From positions 1-12,931 of the forward strand of contig CAKSJF010000065.1 in the NCBI GenBank assembly GCA_934462945.1: a DNA stretch of 12,931 nucleotides. The letters run 5' to 3'. How positions within the stretch are numbered: the stretch's first letter is position 1; each line of letters opens with the position of its first letter. Made by a program: the position numbers and the translations under genes. The notes under the pieces are model-generated. The model was not told where the DNA came from. It worked only from the letters and a program-made list of their open reading frames with translations, and did no database searches. Below, in pieces: positions 1-6,993 of this stretch. The DNA is from an uncultured Clostridia bacterium. GTDB taxonomy: Bacteria; Bacillota; Clostridia; UBA1381.

Positions 1-7
1 CTTAAAC

Positions 8-62
8 TAAATGCAACTTGTTTTTCGTAGTAAATGCAGCTTTTAGATGTGGTTGCATTTAC
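8..62. repeat. Clustered AAATGCA repeats around the XRE stop codon
   Basis: Three copies of one short word lie within 55 bp. AAATGCAAC is at 9-17, AAATGCAGC at 32-40, and the inverted copy GTTGCATTT at 52-60. The inverted copy can pair with either direct copy: a perfect 10-bp stem with 8-17, or an 11-bp stem with one G-T mismatch with 30-40. The stop codon of the XRE regulator lies in the middle. No T-run follows in the minus direction, so this does not look like a standard terminator. It may be a binding-site cluster or alternative RNA hairpins. Confidence 0.5.
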
Positions 63-438
63 TTTGAAAATTTACGTTATCCGGAAAATCTTCTGATTCA
101 TACGCGCAAAAAAGCTCGATGCTTTTCTTCACATACGCTCTCTTTCCGGGACTAAGCTGTTCCAGATACGGTTTCAGACCTTCCAGAAAAACAGAAATAT
201 CATGATCAGACAGATCCCTTGCAAAAGCGTCCGTTGGAACATTCAAAGCATCTGCGATCTGTATAATCATATCAAAACGCGGATTATGATAACCCTGTTC
301 TATTCTGGATAAATGCTTTTGGGATATTCCCGCACGCTCTGCAACCTGATCCTGCGTTAAATTTCTCTGTATGCGATATTTCTGTATTCTCATCCCAATC
401 TGCACAATCATAGGATCTTTCTCTTTGTTCTGACTCAT
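43..438 (-). CDS. XRE-family helix-turn-helix transcriptional regulator
   Basis: A 131-residue protein with a Cro/C1-type DNA-binding domain at about residues 14-70. The motif runs from LTQDQVAERAGISQKHLSRIEQG, abbreviated here as LTQDQVAERAG then SQKHLSRIEQG, to the NPRFDMIIQIADALNVP helix. The remaining ~55 residues form a short helical, charged tail with no recognisable ligand domain. The last dozen residues (ending KCNHI) are encoded in the repeat cluster at 8-62. The start is supported by GAGGG about 7 nt upstream. It is the last gene of the minus-strand run DUF624-mnmG-phosphoesterase-XRE, 10 nt after the phosphoesterase stop. It acts in the cytoplasm; its target genes cannot be read from the sequence. 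The family call is firm, the role unknown. Confidence 0.9.
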   Translation of the reverse strand: MSQNKEKDPMIVQIGMRIQKYRIQRNLTQDQVAERAGISQKHLSRIEQGYHNPRFDMIIQIADALNVPTDAFARDLSDHDISVFLEGLKPYLEQLSPGKRAYVKKSIELFCAYESEDFPDNVNFQSKCNHI

Positions 439-448
439 ACATATTCCC

Positions 449-1183
449 TCATATCAACGGATTTAAAAAATCTTTCTTTTCTGCCATAACCAAAACCGGT
501 GTAAAATCCACATAATCGCAGGACACCAGGCGGTAGGTGATGCCATTGACGGTTCCGTTTACGGCATGCTGTTTTCCGGCGGCATGGATATGTCCGTAAT
601 AGCAGCGCATAACACCGTATTTCTGCATCATGTTGACAAACGCATTTTCCGGATAGCCGCCGGACAGGGGCGGATAATGCGTAAAGACTATAATTTCCTC
701 CGCACCTCGTTTTTTTGCTTCCTCCAGAGAAAGCGCAAGCCGCAGAACCTCCCGGTTGTAAATTTTTTCATCCTCCTCCGAGGCATGCCCCGGAGACGGC
801 GGATTCCAGCCGCGTGTGCCGCAGATGGCAGTGTTTCCGTACAAATAGCAGTTGTTCTGCAAAAAGTAAATATCCGAGAATCCCTGCTCTGTCAAAAAAC
901 CTTTCAATTTACTTTGTGTTTCCCACCAGTAATCGTGATTCCCTTTCGCAAGAATTTTGATCCCGTTTAAACGGTGCAAAAAAGTAAAATCCGCAAGGCT
1001 TTCCTTTAAGTACATCGCCCAGGAGAAATCCCCTGGCAACACCACAACATCCTCCTCTTTCACAACACTCTGCCAGTTTTGTTCCAGCCGCTCCACATAG
1101 TTTTCCCATGATTTTCCAAACACATCCATCGGCTTATCAACCCCAAGCGGAAGATGCAGATCTGAAATTGTGTATAGCGCCAT
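449..1183 (-). CDS. Calcineurin-like metallophosphoesterase
   Basis: A 244-residue cytoplasmic phosphohydrolase of the binuclear-metal (calcineurin-like) superfamily, close to the clostridial 'predicted phosphohydrolase' group (COG1768-type). The metal-binding motifs are all present and in order: D8 and H10 in SDLH, D52 in PGDFSW, N82 and H83 in GNHDYWW, H169 in THYPP, and H198 and H200 in GHIH. It has no signal peptide or membrane segment, and the length is normal for the group. The physiological substrate is not known. Its GAGGA ribosome binding site overlaps the mnmG stop codon, which lies 7 nt upstream of the start, so translation is probably coupled to mnmG. The XRE gene follows after 10 nt. 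Confidence 0.92.
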   Translation of the reverse strand: MALYTISDLHLPLGVDKPMDVFGKSWENYVERLEQNWQSVVKEEDVVVLPGDFSWAMYLKESLADFTFLHRLNGIKILAKGNHDYWWETQSKLKGFLTEQGFSDIYFLQNNCYLYGNTAICGTRGWNPPSPGHASEEDEKIYNREVLRLALSLEEAKKRGAEEIIVFTHYPPLSGGYPENAFVNMMQKYGVMRCYYGHIHAAGKQHAVNGTVNGITYRLVSCDYVDFTPVLVMAEKKDFLNPLI

Positions 1184-1190
1184 AGATTCC

Positions 1191-3062
1191 TCACTTTCTG
1201 TTTCGGGTTTCCAGCCACACGATCAGAACCGAAATATCCGCCGGAGAAACACCCGAAATCCGGGACGCCTGCCCCAAGGATGCCGGCTGAATCTGATTGA
1301 GCTTTTGCTGCGCCTCAATCCGCAGTCCGCGAATGGTCTGATAGTCAAAATTCTGCGGCAGTGTTTTTTGCTCTAATTTCTTAAACTGCTGCACCTGAAC
1401 AAGCTGACGGTTAATATATCCCTCATATTTTAAGCGGATTTCCGTCTGCTCCCAAATCTCCATCGGAAGCTCCGGACGGTTTTCATCCACAGCAGAAAGC
1501 CTCTCATAGTTTAATTCCGGACGGCGGATCAGATCGGAAAGCCGGATTCCGGTTGCAACCGGTGTACTTTCATACTGTTCCAATAAACCGTTGACCTTTG
1601 CCGGCGGCAGAATCGTTCTTTCCAACCGCTCTATCTCATTTCGGACAGCCTCCTGCTTTTGCAAAAGCTTCTGATAACGTTTTTCCGAAATCAGTCCAAC
1701 CCGGTAACCAATCGGAGTCAGACGCTCGTCTGCATTATCCTGCCGGAGCAGCAGGCGGTATTCTGAACGTGAAGTCATCATCCGATAAGGTTCGTTTGTT
1801 CCTTTTGTGACTAAATCATCCACCAATGTTCCGATATACCCTTGCGAACGGTCTAAGATCATCGGTTCTTCGCCCTTTAATTTCAGCGCAGCATTAATGC
1901 CGGCAACAATTCCCTGCGCTGCTGCTTCTTCATAACCGCTTGTGCCGTTAAACTGTCCTGCGCCGTAAAGACCTGATATTTTCTTAAACTCCAGGGTTGG
2001 ATAAAGCTGGGTCGGGTCAATACAGTCATACTCAATTGCATATGCCGGGCGCATAATCTCCACATGCTCCAATCCGCGGATTGTCCGGAGCATGGAAAGC
2101 TGAATTTCCTCCGGTAAGCCTGTGCTGATACCTTGAGCATACATCTCGCGCGTATCCAGTCCCATGGGTTCCATAAACAGCTGGTGACGCGTTTTTTCAC
2201 GAAACCGGACAACCTTATCCTCAATTGACGGGCAATACCGCGCACCGACACCCTCAACTCTGCCGCTGTACATCGGCGCTTTTTCCAGATTATCTAAAAT
2301 AATTTTATGCGTTTCTTCATTCGTATAGGTAAGCCAGCAGGGAGCAACATTTTTCCCCGGTTCTTCGGTTTCAAACGAAAACGGTACAATCCGATCATCC
2401 CCCTCCTCGCGCTCCATTTCATCAAAATTCAGAGAATTTCCGTGGATACGTGCCGGAGTTCCGGTTTTAAACCGGCGAATAACGATTCCCAGGCTTTTTA
2501 AGGATTCCGAAAGCGCATTTGCCGGGAACATACCGTCCGGACCGCTCTGACGCTCATAATCGCCGATCAGAATTTTTCCGCGCAGATAGGTGCCGCTTGC
2601 TACAATCACCGCCCTCACACCGTAGAGCGTTCCCAAATGTGTCCGCACCGCAGAAACTGCATTTCCCTCGGTCAGAATTTCCACAATTTCAGCCTGTTTG
2701 ACCTGTAAATTTTCCTGCTCCTCCACCGCTTTTTTCATATACATATGATACCGTTTCCGGTCGATCTGACAGCGGAGCGAATGCACCGCCGGACCTTTGC
2801 CTCGATTGAGCATTTTCGACTGGATAAAGGTTGCGTCTGCCGCACGCCCCATCTCGCCGCCTAATGCGTCCACCTCACGCACCAAATGTCCCTTTGCTGT
2901 GCCTCCGATACTGGGATTACAGGGAAGATTTCCAATCGCATCCAGACTGATAGAAAACATCACCGTTTTCAATCCCAGCCTTGCCGCCGCAAGTGACGCT
3001 TCGATTCCTGCATGTCCTGCCCCAATCACCGCTACATCATAGCTTTCCAGATAGTGTTCCAT
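1191..3062 (-). CDS. mnmG: tRNA uridine-5-carboxymethylaminomethyl modification enzyme MnmG (GidA)
   Basis: MnmG is the FAD-binding subunit that, with the GTPase MnmE, modifies carbon 5 of the wobble uridine in certain tRNAs. The 623-residue length is typical. An N-terminal Rossmann FAD motif, IGAGHAGIEA, lies at residues 13-22, followed by the family signature CNPSIGGTAKGHLVREVDA at about 48-66. Further on are the SRSEYRLLLRQDNAD motif near residue 435 and a helical C-terminal domain with GLRIEA and LGQASRISGVSPADI, the surface known to contact MnmE and tRNA. The start lies 3 nt after the DUF624 stop. The nearest purine-rich sequence is about 15 nt upstream, so initiation probably relies on coupling. 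The usual neighbours mnmE and rsmG are absent on both sides. Confidence 0.98.
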   Translation of the reverse strand: MEHYLESYDVAVIGAGHAGIEASLAAARLGLKTVMFSISLDAIGNLPCNPSIGGTAKGHLVREVDALGGEMGRAADATFIQSKMLNRGKGPAVHSLRCQIDRKRYHMYMKKAVEEQENLQVKQAEIVEILTEGNAVSAVRTHLGTLYGVRAVIVASGTYLRGKILIGDYERQSGPDGMFPANALSESLKSLGIVIRRFKTGTPARIHGNSLNFDEMEREEGDDRIVPFSFETEEPGKNVAPCWLTYTNEETHKIILDNLEKAPMYSGRVEGVGARYCPSIEDKVVRFREKTRHQLFMEPMGLDTREMYAQGISTGLPEEIQLSMLRTIRGLEHVEIMRPAYAIEYDCIDPTQLYPTLEFKKISGLYGAGQFNGTSGYEEAAAQGIVAGINAALKLKGEEPMILDRSQGYIGTLVDDLVTKGTNEPYRMMTSRSEYRLLLRQDNADERLTPIGYRVGLISEKRYQKLLQKQEAVRNEIERLERTILPPAKVNGLLEQYESTPVATGIRLSDLIRRPELNYERLSAVDENRPELPMEIWEQTEIRLKYEGYINRQLVQVQQFKKLEQKTLPQNFDYQTIRGLRIEAQQKLNQIQPASLGQASRISGVSPADISVLIVWLETRNRK

Positions 3063-3065
3063 TGA

Positions 3066-3953
3066 TTATTCGTCATTTCCTTCCTCTTTTGTCTGCTCCG
3101 GAATCAGCTTTCTCTGAATCAGGCGCGATGTGTAAAAATCAATCGGGTAACGGAATGCGCTCACCCAGAGAATTGCTGTCAAAAGCAGCGAAAAAGCCGG
3201 ATTCAGCATGGTGAACACAAACAGAGTCACCCCTGCTGAAACAACCGTTAAAAACAGATTCATCGGAAAGAATCCGATCGCTAAAATAAATGCATTCCGG
3301 TAAAGCTGACGGAGCGTGCTTTCAAAGGTTACCATCAGCTGATAAATATAATAGTGCATAAAGGTGTATAAGAGCGAGACGATACAAACCAGACTGCACA
3401 ACACCAGATAAAGGGTGGAATGGCTGTCCCGGTACATGACAAAATAAAACCGGATTGCCGTAGTTGCTAAAAACAGTACCACAATATCAATCAGACTCAC
3501 CACAATTGCCTGCTTGAAATTCTCCTTAAACTTGTCCTTAAAATCTGACCAAAGCCAGGCATGCTCCTCCCTTGTAACACAGCGCATGATATAGGCATAA
3601 GACGCAGAAGCAGGACCGGACCCCCATAAAATCAGCATAATCACCGAAAAGACCGTCCCGAACATATAAAGATAAGTTGCCGAGAGTGTTGCCTCATCCA
3701 TCGTTTCAGTTGTCGCACCAACTACCATCTCCTGAATCGGCGCAGAAAGATACGGCATTAAAAAGATCCAGTAAAACAGGAAAAAGACCACCAGCATCGG
3801 AATGCTGCATGCAAAATACAAAAGATTTGCCTGAATCATCTTCCAGAACTTCCGGAAGTATAATTCAAAATATAAAAAAATTCCTTTCTTCTTCGGTGCG
3901 TCCTTTTCTACACCCGGACCAGGCTTTGAATAGTTAAAGCTAAAAAGACCCAT
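3066..3953 (-). CDS. DUF624 (YesL-type) six-helix membrane protein
   Basis: A 295-residue integral membrane protein. The start at 3953 is preferred because AGAAGGG stands 9 nt upstream. An upstream in-frame start at 4025 would lie inside the shared promoter palindrome and would add 24 residues that do not look like the family. The N-terminus (MGLFSFNYSKPGPGVEK, then a KKK cluster) is typical of clostridial DUF624 proteins. Hydrophobic segments are at about residues 42-66, 92-122, 149-171, 180-206, 220-249 and 252-270. The family is often found near sugar ABC transporters and its function is unproven. Here it is instead the first gene of the mnmG run, 3 nt before mnmG, and is transcribed from the symmetric divergent promoter at 3997-4026. 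Confidence 0.85.
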   Translation of the reverse strand: MGLFSFNYSKPGPGVEKDAPKKKGIFLYFELYFRKFWKMIQANLLYFACSIPMLVVFFLFYWIFLMPYLSAPIQEMVVGATTETMDEATLSATYLYMFGTVFSVIMLILWGSGPASASYAYIMRCVTREEHAWLWSDFKDKFKENFKQAIVVSLIDIVVLFLATTAIRFYFVMYRDSHSTLYLVLCSLVCIVSLLYTFMHYYIYQLMVTFESTLRQLYRNAFILAIGFFPMNLFLTVVSAGVTLFVFTMLNPAFSLLLTAILWVSAFRYPIDFYTSRLIQRKLIPEQTKEEGNDE

Positions 3954-3996
3954 TTCGTTCATCCCTTCTGTCAATGAAAAAAAATTATATAAAACT

Positions 3997-4026
3997 ATTG
4001 TATCACAGATTGATTTATGATACAAT
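3997..4026. promoter_or_regulatory. Symmetric divergent promoter or operator palindrome
   Basis: A perfect 9-bp inverted repeat, ATTGTATCA (3997-4005) and TGATACAAT (4018-4026), is separated by 12 bp. Because it is symmetric, each strand carries TTGTAT, 17 bp, then TACAAT: plus strand -35 at 3998-4003 and -10 at 4021-4026; minus strand -35 at 4020-4025 and -10 at 3997-4002. Predicted transcripts start near 4033 (toward the pseudouridine synthase) and 3990 (toward DUF624-mnmG), giving leaders of about 38 nt on each side. The -35 of each direction overlaps the -10 of the other. The same symmetry could equally be a repressor operator. The promoter assignment is inference. Confidence 0.6.
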
Positions 4027-4070
4027 ATTTTTTGAAAAAATTTTTTAAAAAGAGGTGGAAAAACCGGATT

Positions 4071-5015
4071 ATGAAAGAAATTACCATCAACAAAAACGAT
4101 TCCGGTCAGCGGCTGGACAAGTTTCTGACAAAGACCTTTCCGCAGCTTGCACCCTCCATGCTCTATAAAGGACTTCGGAAAAACTTTGTCCGCTTAAACG
4201 GAAAACATGTAAAGGACGGCGGCACAAAGCTTTCAGAGGGCGACCGGCTGACGCTATATTTTAAGGACGAGCTGTTATCCCAAACACCAACCGACTACTC
4301 CTTCCTGCATGCCGTGCCGCACTTTGGCATTGTTTACGAGGACAAAAACCTGCTTTTAGCGGATAAAAAACCCGGCATTGTGGTACACGAGGACGATTGC
4401 GGCAGCCGGAACACACTCATTGACCAGATTCAGAATTATCTTTACCAAAAGGGCGAATACCGTCCGGAGGAGGAACAAAGCTTTGCTCCTGCACTCTGCA
4501 ACCGGATTGACCGGAACACCGGCGGAATCGTGATTGCGGCAAAAAATGCCGAGACGCTCCGGATTCTCAACCAGAAAATCAAGGATCGCGAGCTTACCAA
4601 ACTGTATCTCTGCCTTGCAGAGGGGATTTTTTCAAAAAAAGAGGACATTTTAGAGGGATATTTATTTAAGGACGAAAAGAAAAAACGCGTGTACGTTTCC
4701 AAAAAATCCACCCCCGGCGCAAAATCAATCCGGACAAAATACCGCGTGCTTTCAGAAAAGGGGAATCAGAGCCTTTTAGAGGTGGAGCTTTTAACCGGCA
4801 GAACACACCAGATTCGCGCGCATCTTGCCTTCATTGGTCATCCTTTAGCCGGAGACGGCAAATACGGAAAGCTGCAAAAAAATTCTAAAAGAACCCATCA
4901 GGCGCTCTATGCCTACCGTCTGCGCTTCGATTTTCGGACGGATGCCGGAATTTTATCCTATCTAAACGGAAAAAGCTTTTCTGTTCCGAGAGTTGATTTT
5001 GCCGAAAATTTCTAA
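4071..5015 (+). CDS. RluA-family 23S rRNA/tRNA pseudouridine synthase with S4 domain
   Basis: A 314-residue enzyme that isomerises uridine to pseudouridine in RNA. Residues 1-65 form an S4-type RNA-binding domain (SGQRLDKFL near 11-19, FVRLNGK near 39-45). The catalytic core follows. The active-site Asp is D147 within NRIDRNTGG, the family RLDRxTSG motif with Ile and Asn-Thr-Gly variants. The later conserved segment RTHQIRAHLAFIGHPLAGD is near residues 245-263. The start at 4071 is chosen because AGAGGTGG stands 12 nt upstream; an earlier in-frame ATG at 4017 lies inside the promoter palindrome and adds a lysine-rich, family-unlike tail. It resembles RluC/RluD more than the tRNA enzymes, but the target uridine cannot be assigned. 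No hairpin terminator is visible after it. Confidence 0.93.
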   Translation: MKEITINKNDSGQRLDKFLTKTFPQLAPSMLYKGLRKNFVRLNGKHVKDGGTKLSEGDRLTLYFKDELLSQTPTDYSFLHAVPHFGIVYEDKNLLLADKKPGIVVHEDDCGSRNTLIDQIQNYLYQKGEYRPEEEQSFAPALCNRIDRNTGGIVIAAKNAETLRILNQKIKDRELTKLYLCLAEGIFSKKEDILEGYLFKDEKKKRVYVSKKSTPGAKSIRTKYRVLSEKGNQSLLEVELLTGRTHQIRAHLAFIGHPLAGDGKYGKLQKNSKRTHQALYAYRLRFDFRTDAGILSYLNGKSFSVPRVDFAENF

Positions 5016-5023
5016 AACAACTC

Positions 5024-5051
5024 ACAAACAAATTTTTTTCTTCATATGATA
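5024..5051 (+). promoter_or_regulatory. Possible sigma-K-type sporulation promoter for the Cys-rich gene
   Basis: The sequence contains AC (5024-5025), 17 bp, then CATATGATA (5043-5051). This fits the published sigma-K pattern AC-N16/17-CATAnnnTA at every specified base. A sigma-A reading (TATGAT at 5045) lacks a reasonable -35. The motif is degenerate, so a chance match is quite possible. Transcription would start near 5058, about 44 nt before the ATG. Confidence 0.4.
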
Positions 5052-5101
5052 TAGCAAGGGTGATATCTCCCGATCAATTTTAGAAAGGATGTTTATTTCG
5101 T

Positions 5102-5941
5102 ATGAGTGAAAGAAATTGTGCAAAAGGACCAGAGCATGGTTTTAAGGAAGCTGTCTGCATACATACCGACAAAGTGTATGATTCTTGCAGAGATAAGGAC
5201 TGCCTTGAAAATATCCGCGTTTATCTGACAGCATGCGGTCAGGAGACGGTGGACCGTGCGATCAACGTAAAATGCACGAAAGCAGAGATTATCTGGGTAT
5301 TTTCCGACATCGAAGCCGTTCCCTTTAACCGCGGTTTCTATTCGGTTGACCTGAAATATTTCTTCCGGATCACACTGGCTGTCTTTACCGGTCTTGGCAG
5401 ACCGACTGAAGTAGAAGGACTTGCAACCTTTGATAAGAAGGTCATTCTCTTTGGTTCAGAGGGCAATGCAAAGGTATTTGCCTCCAAGTATAAAGAGGAC
5501 GCATTCGATCCGCAGCTCTGGAGAAAAACCAATATGCCGAGCGCAATCGTTGAAGTAGTCGACCCGATCGCTCTGGGCGCAAAGGTGGTTGATCTGAAAG
5601 ATCACTGCTGCTGCGACGACGATTTTGATTTAGCAAGCGTTCCGGAATCGGTTTGCCGCGTCTTTGACGACAGCCTGATTCTCGGCGGCGAGCAGAAGCG
5701 CGTTTATGTTTCCTTGGGTCTTTTCTCTATCATCAAGCTGGAGCGCCGGGTACAGCTCCTGATTCCGGCTTATGACTTCTGCGTTCCGCAGAAAGAGTGC
5801 GTTGGCGCAACCGACGACAACCCCTGCGACCTGTTTGAACGCATCAGTTTCCCGGTGGATGAATTTTTCCCGCCGGAGAGAAGCGAATTTAATGACGATT
5901 TTAGGGCAGGAACACAACCAAAATGCGGCTGTGAATCCTAA
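5102..5941 (+). CDS. Conserved clostridial Cys-rich protein of unknown function
   Basis: A 279-residue protein with 15 cysteines. They lie at residues 6, 19, 29, 34, 45 and 58, in a CCC triplet at 169-171 followed by three Asp, and at 185, 227, 233, 242, 275 and 277. It has no signal peptide or membrane segment. The core reads as beta-rich, with two similar-looking halves around PFNRGFYSVDLKYFF (residues 74-88) and RVYVSLGLFSIIKLE (200-214). Its overall look matches a family of hypothetical proteins I associate with Clostridia; no function is known to me. AGAAAGGATG about 10 nt upstream supports the start. A sigma-K-like promoter and the Cys-rich composition suggest a late spore or coat role, but this is inference only. 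It converges on the bile salt hydrolase gene, with a shared terminator between them. Confidence 0.85.
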   Translation: MSERNCAKGPEHGFKEAVCIHTDKVYDSCRDKDCLENIRVYLTACGQETVDRAINVKCTKAEIIWVFSDIEAVPFNRGFYSVDLKYFFRITLAVFTGLGRPTEVEGLATFDKKVILFGSEGNAKVFASKYKEDAFDPQLWRKTNMPSAIVEVVDPIALGAKVVDLKDHCCCDDDFDLASVPESVCRVFDDSLILGGEQKRVYVSLGLFSIIKLERRVQLLIPAYDFCVPQKECVGATDDNPCDLFERISFPVDEFFPPERSEFNDDFRAGTQPKCGCES

Positions 5942-5965
5942 TTTATCGTGATAACACACAAACGA

Positions 5966-6006
5966 AAGCAGCATGCCGTCCGGAATGTCCGGACGGCATG
6001 CTGCTT
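5966..6006. terminator. Bidirectional terminator, perfect 19-bp stem
   Basis: Two perfectly complementary 19-nt arms (5966-5984 and 5988-6006) flank a 3-nt loop between convergent genes. The right arm overlaps the first two bases of the bile salt hydrolase stop codon (6005-6007, minus strand). In the minus direction the stem is followed by TTTCGTTTG, in the plus direction by AATTC, so it should work better for the minus-strand operon. The stem is unusually long and GC-rich. Confidence 0.9.
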
Positions 6007-6979
6007 AATTCTGATACCGGATATTTTCTTGATTCTCCATCGGATAACAAACAAGCTCCGATCCCTCCAGGTCGGCATGATGCAGAAAAACGGCAGAAAT
6101 CTGATGATTCTGATAGGTGGTATAATAGTAAATACCCTTTGTGGTGTTATAGCAGGCAGTATAAATGGTCATCTCATACGCTCCGTTCTCCACCTCGCAG
6201 CAGCCGCGTACCTGCTCCACCGAGCCGAGCATGTGAAAAAACTGACCTACGCTGTCCGCTTCCCCGTCTCCGGATTTGGAATTTGCACGCACAAATGCCG
6301 CCCGGACAAACCGTGACTGAGAGGACAGATCTCCCGGCAGTCCCAAAGCGCCCATTCCGCGGCTGTATGCCGAGAACGGAATGCTTTTGGAAAAGGTGTT
6401 TTTAACCTGACGGTTAGAAAGTCCCTGATAGTTATTGAGCGCAAAAAGCTGCTGCTCAAAGGGCGGATTATTGGTTAAAACTCCTGTCGGATTTTCATAA
6501 ATCCGGATTCCTCCCTGTACCGACTCCACCACAATTGTTTCTTTTTGATCAGAAAACATCCAGTGCAGCTGTCCGACCGGATAGGCAGGCGAAAACGGCG
6601 TATCGGTCAGATTAAATGCTAAAAGCATTCTCCGCACCTCCGAAACATCTGCACAGCAGCCTAAAAGGTACGGAATAAATTCAAACTGCGCAATATTCTC
6701 CTTTCCGGGAATCGACTTTTCATAATGTGCATTTCCCACAAAATTCAGACCTGCCGCCGCAAGCCCCTTTTCGTTTGCCGCATCATAAAAAAGCGGATAA
6801 CCCTCTGCCACATGCGCCGTTCCAATCATCGCATAATGCGTATGAACCGGCGTTTTGTGCCGGAGTGAAATTGTAAAATTCCGCGGCACAATCACAATCT
6901 GCTCTCCATAAGAACTTTCATAATCCAGCGTTCTTCCAAAATAACAATCCTTTGTCTGATAACTTAATGCTGTACACAT
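6005..6979 (-). CDS. bsh: Bile salt hydrolase (choloylglycine hydrolase family, Ntn hydrolase)
   Basis: A 324-residue amidase predicted to cleave the glycine or taurine amide of conjugated bile acids. The start at 6979 places Cys at position 2, the N-terminal nucleophile exposed after Met removal. GGAGGTG at 6986-6992 stands 6 nt upstream, so the ATGs further up are not the start. Family catalytic positions are present: C2, R16 and D19 (GRTLDYE), N79 in GLNFVGNA, N170 in VLTNNP, and R223 in SRFVRAAF. Asn in the GLNF segment favours bile salt hydrolase over penicillin V acylase, which usually has Tyr. It has no signal peptide, so it is cytoplasmic. It is the second gene of an operon with AraC1; its ribosome binding site begins 1 nt after the AraC1 stop. 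Penicillin or acyl-homoserine-lactone acylase activity is the main alternative. Confidence 0.9.
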   Translation of the reverse strand: MCTALSYQTKDCYFGRTLDYESSYGEQIVIVPRNFTISLRHKTPVHTHYAMIGTAHVAEGYPLFYDAANEKGLAAAGLNFVGNAHYEKSIPGKENIAQFEFIPYLLGCCADVSEVRRMLLAFNLTDTPFSPAYPVGQLHWMFSDQKETIVVESVQGGIRIYENPTGVLTNNPPFEQQLFALNNYQGLSNRQVKNTFSKSIPFSAYSRGMGALGLPGDLSSQSRFVRAAFVRANSKSGDGEADSVGQFFHMLGSVEQVRGCCEVENGAYEMTIYTACYNTTKGIYYYTTYQNHQISAVFLHHADLEGSELVCYPMENQENIRYQN

Positions 6980-6993
6980 TCTGCACACCTCCA

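Noticed and set aside
5630..5974. Minus-strand open frame of 114 codons opposite the Cys-rich gene
   Set aside because: It overlaps the terminator stem and a conserved gene on the other strand; no ribosome binding site was seen.
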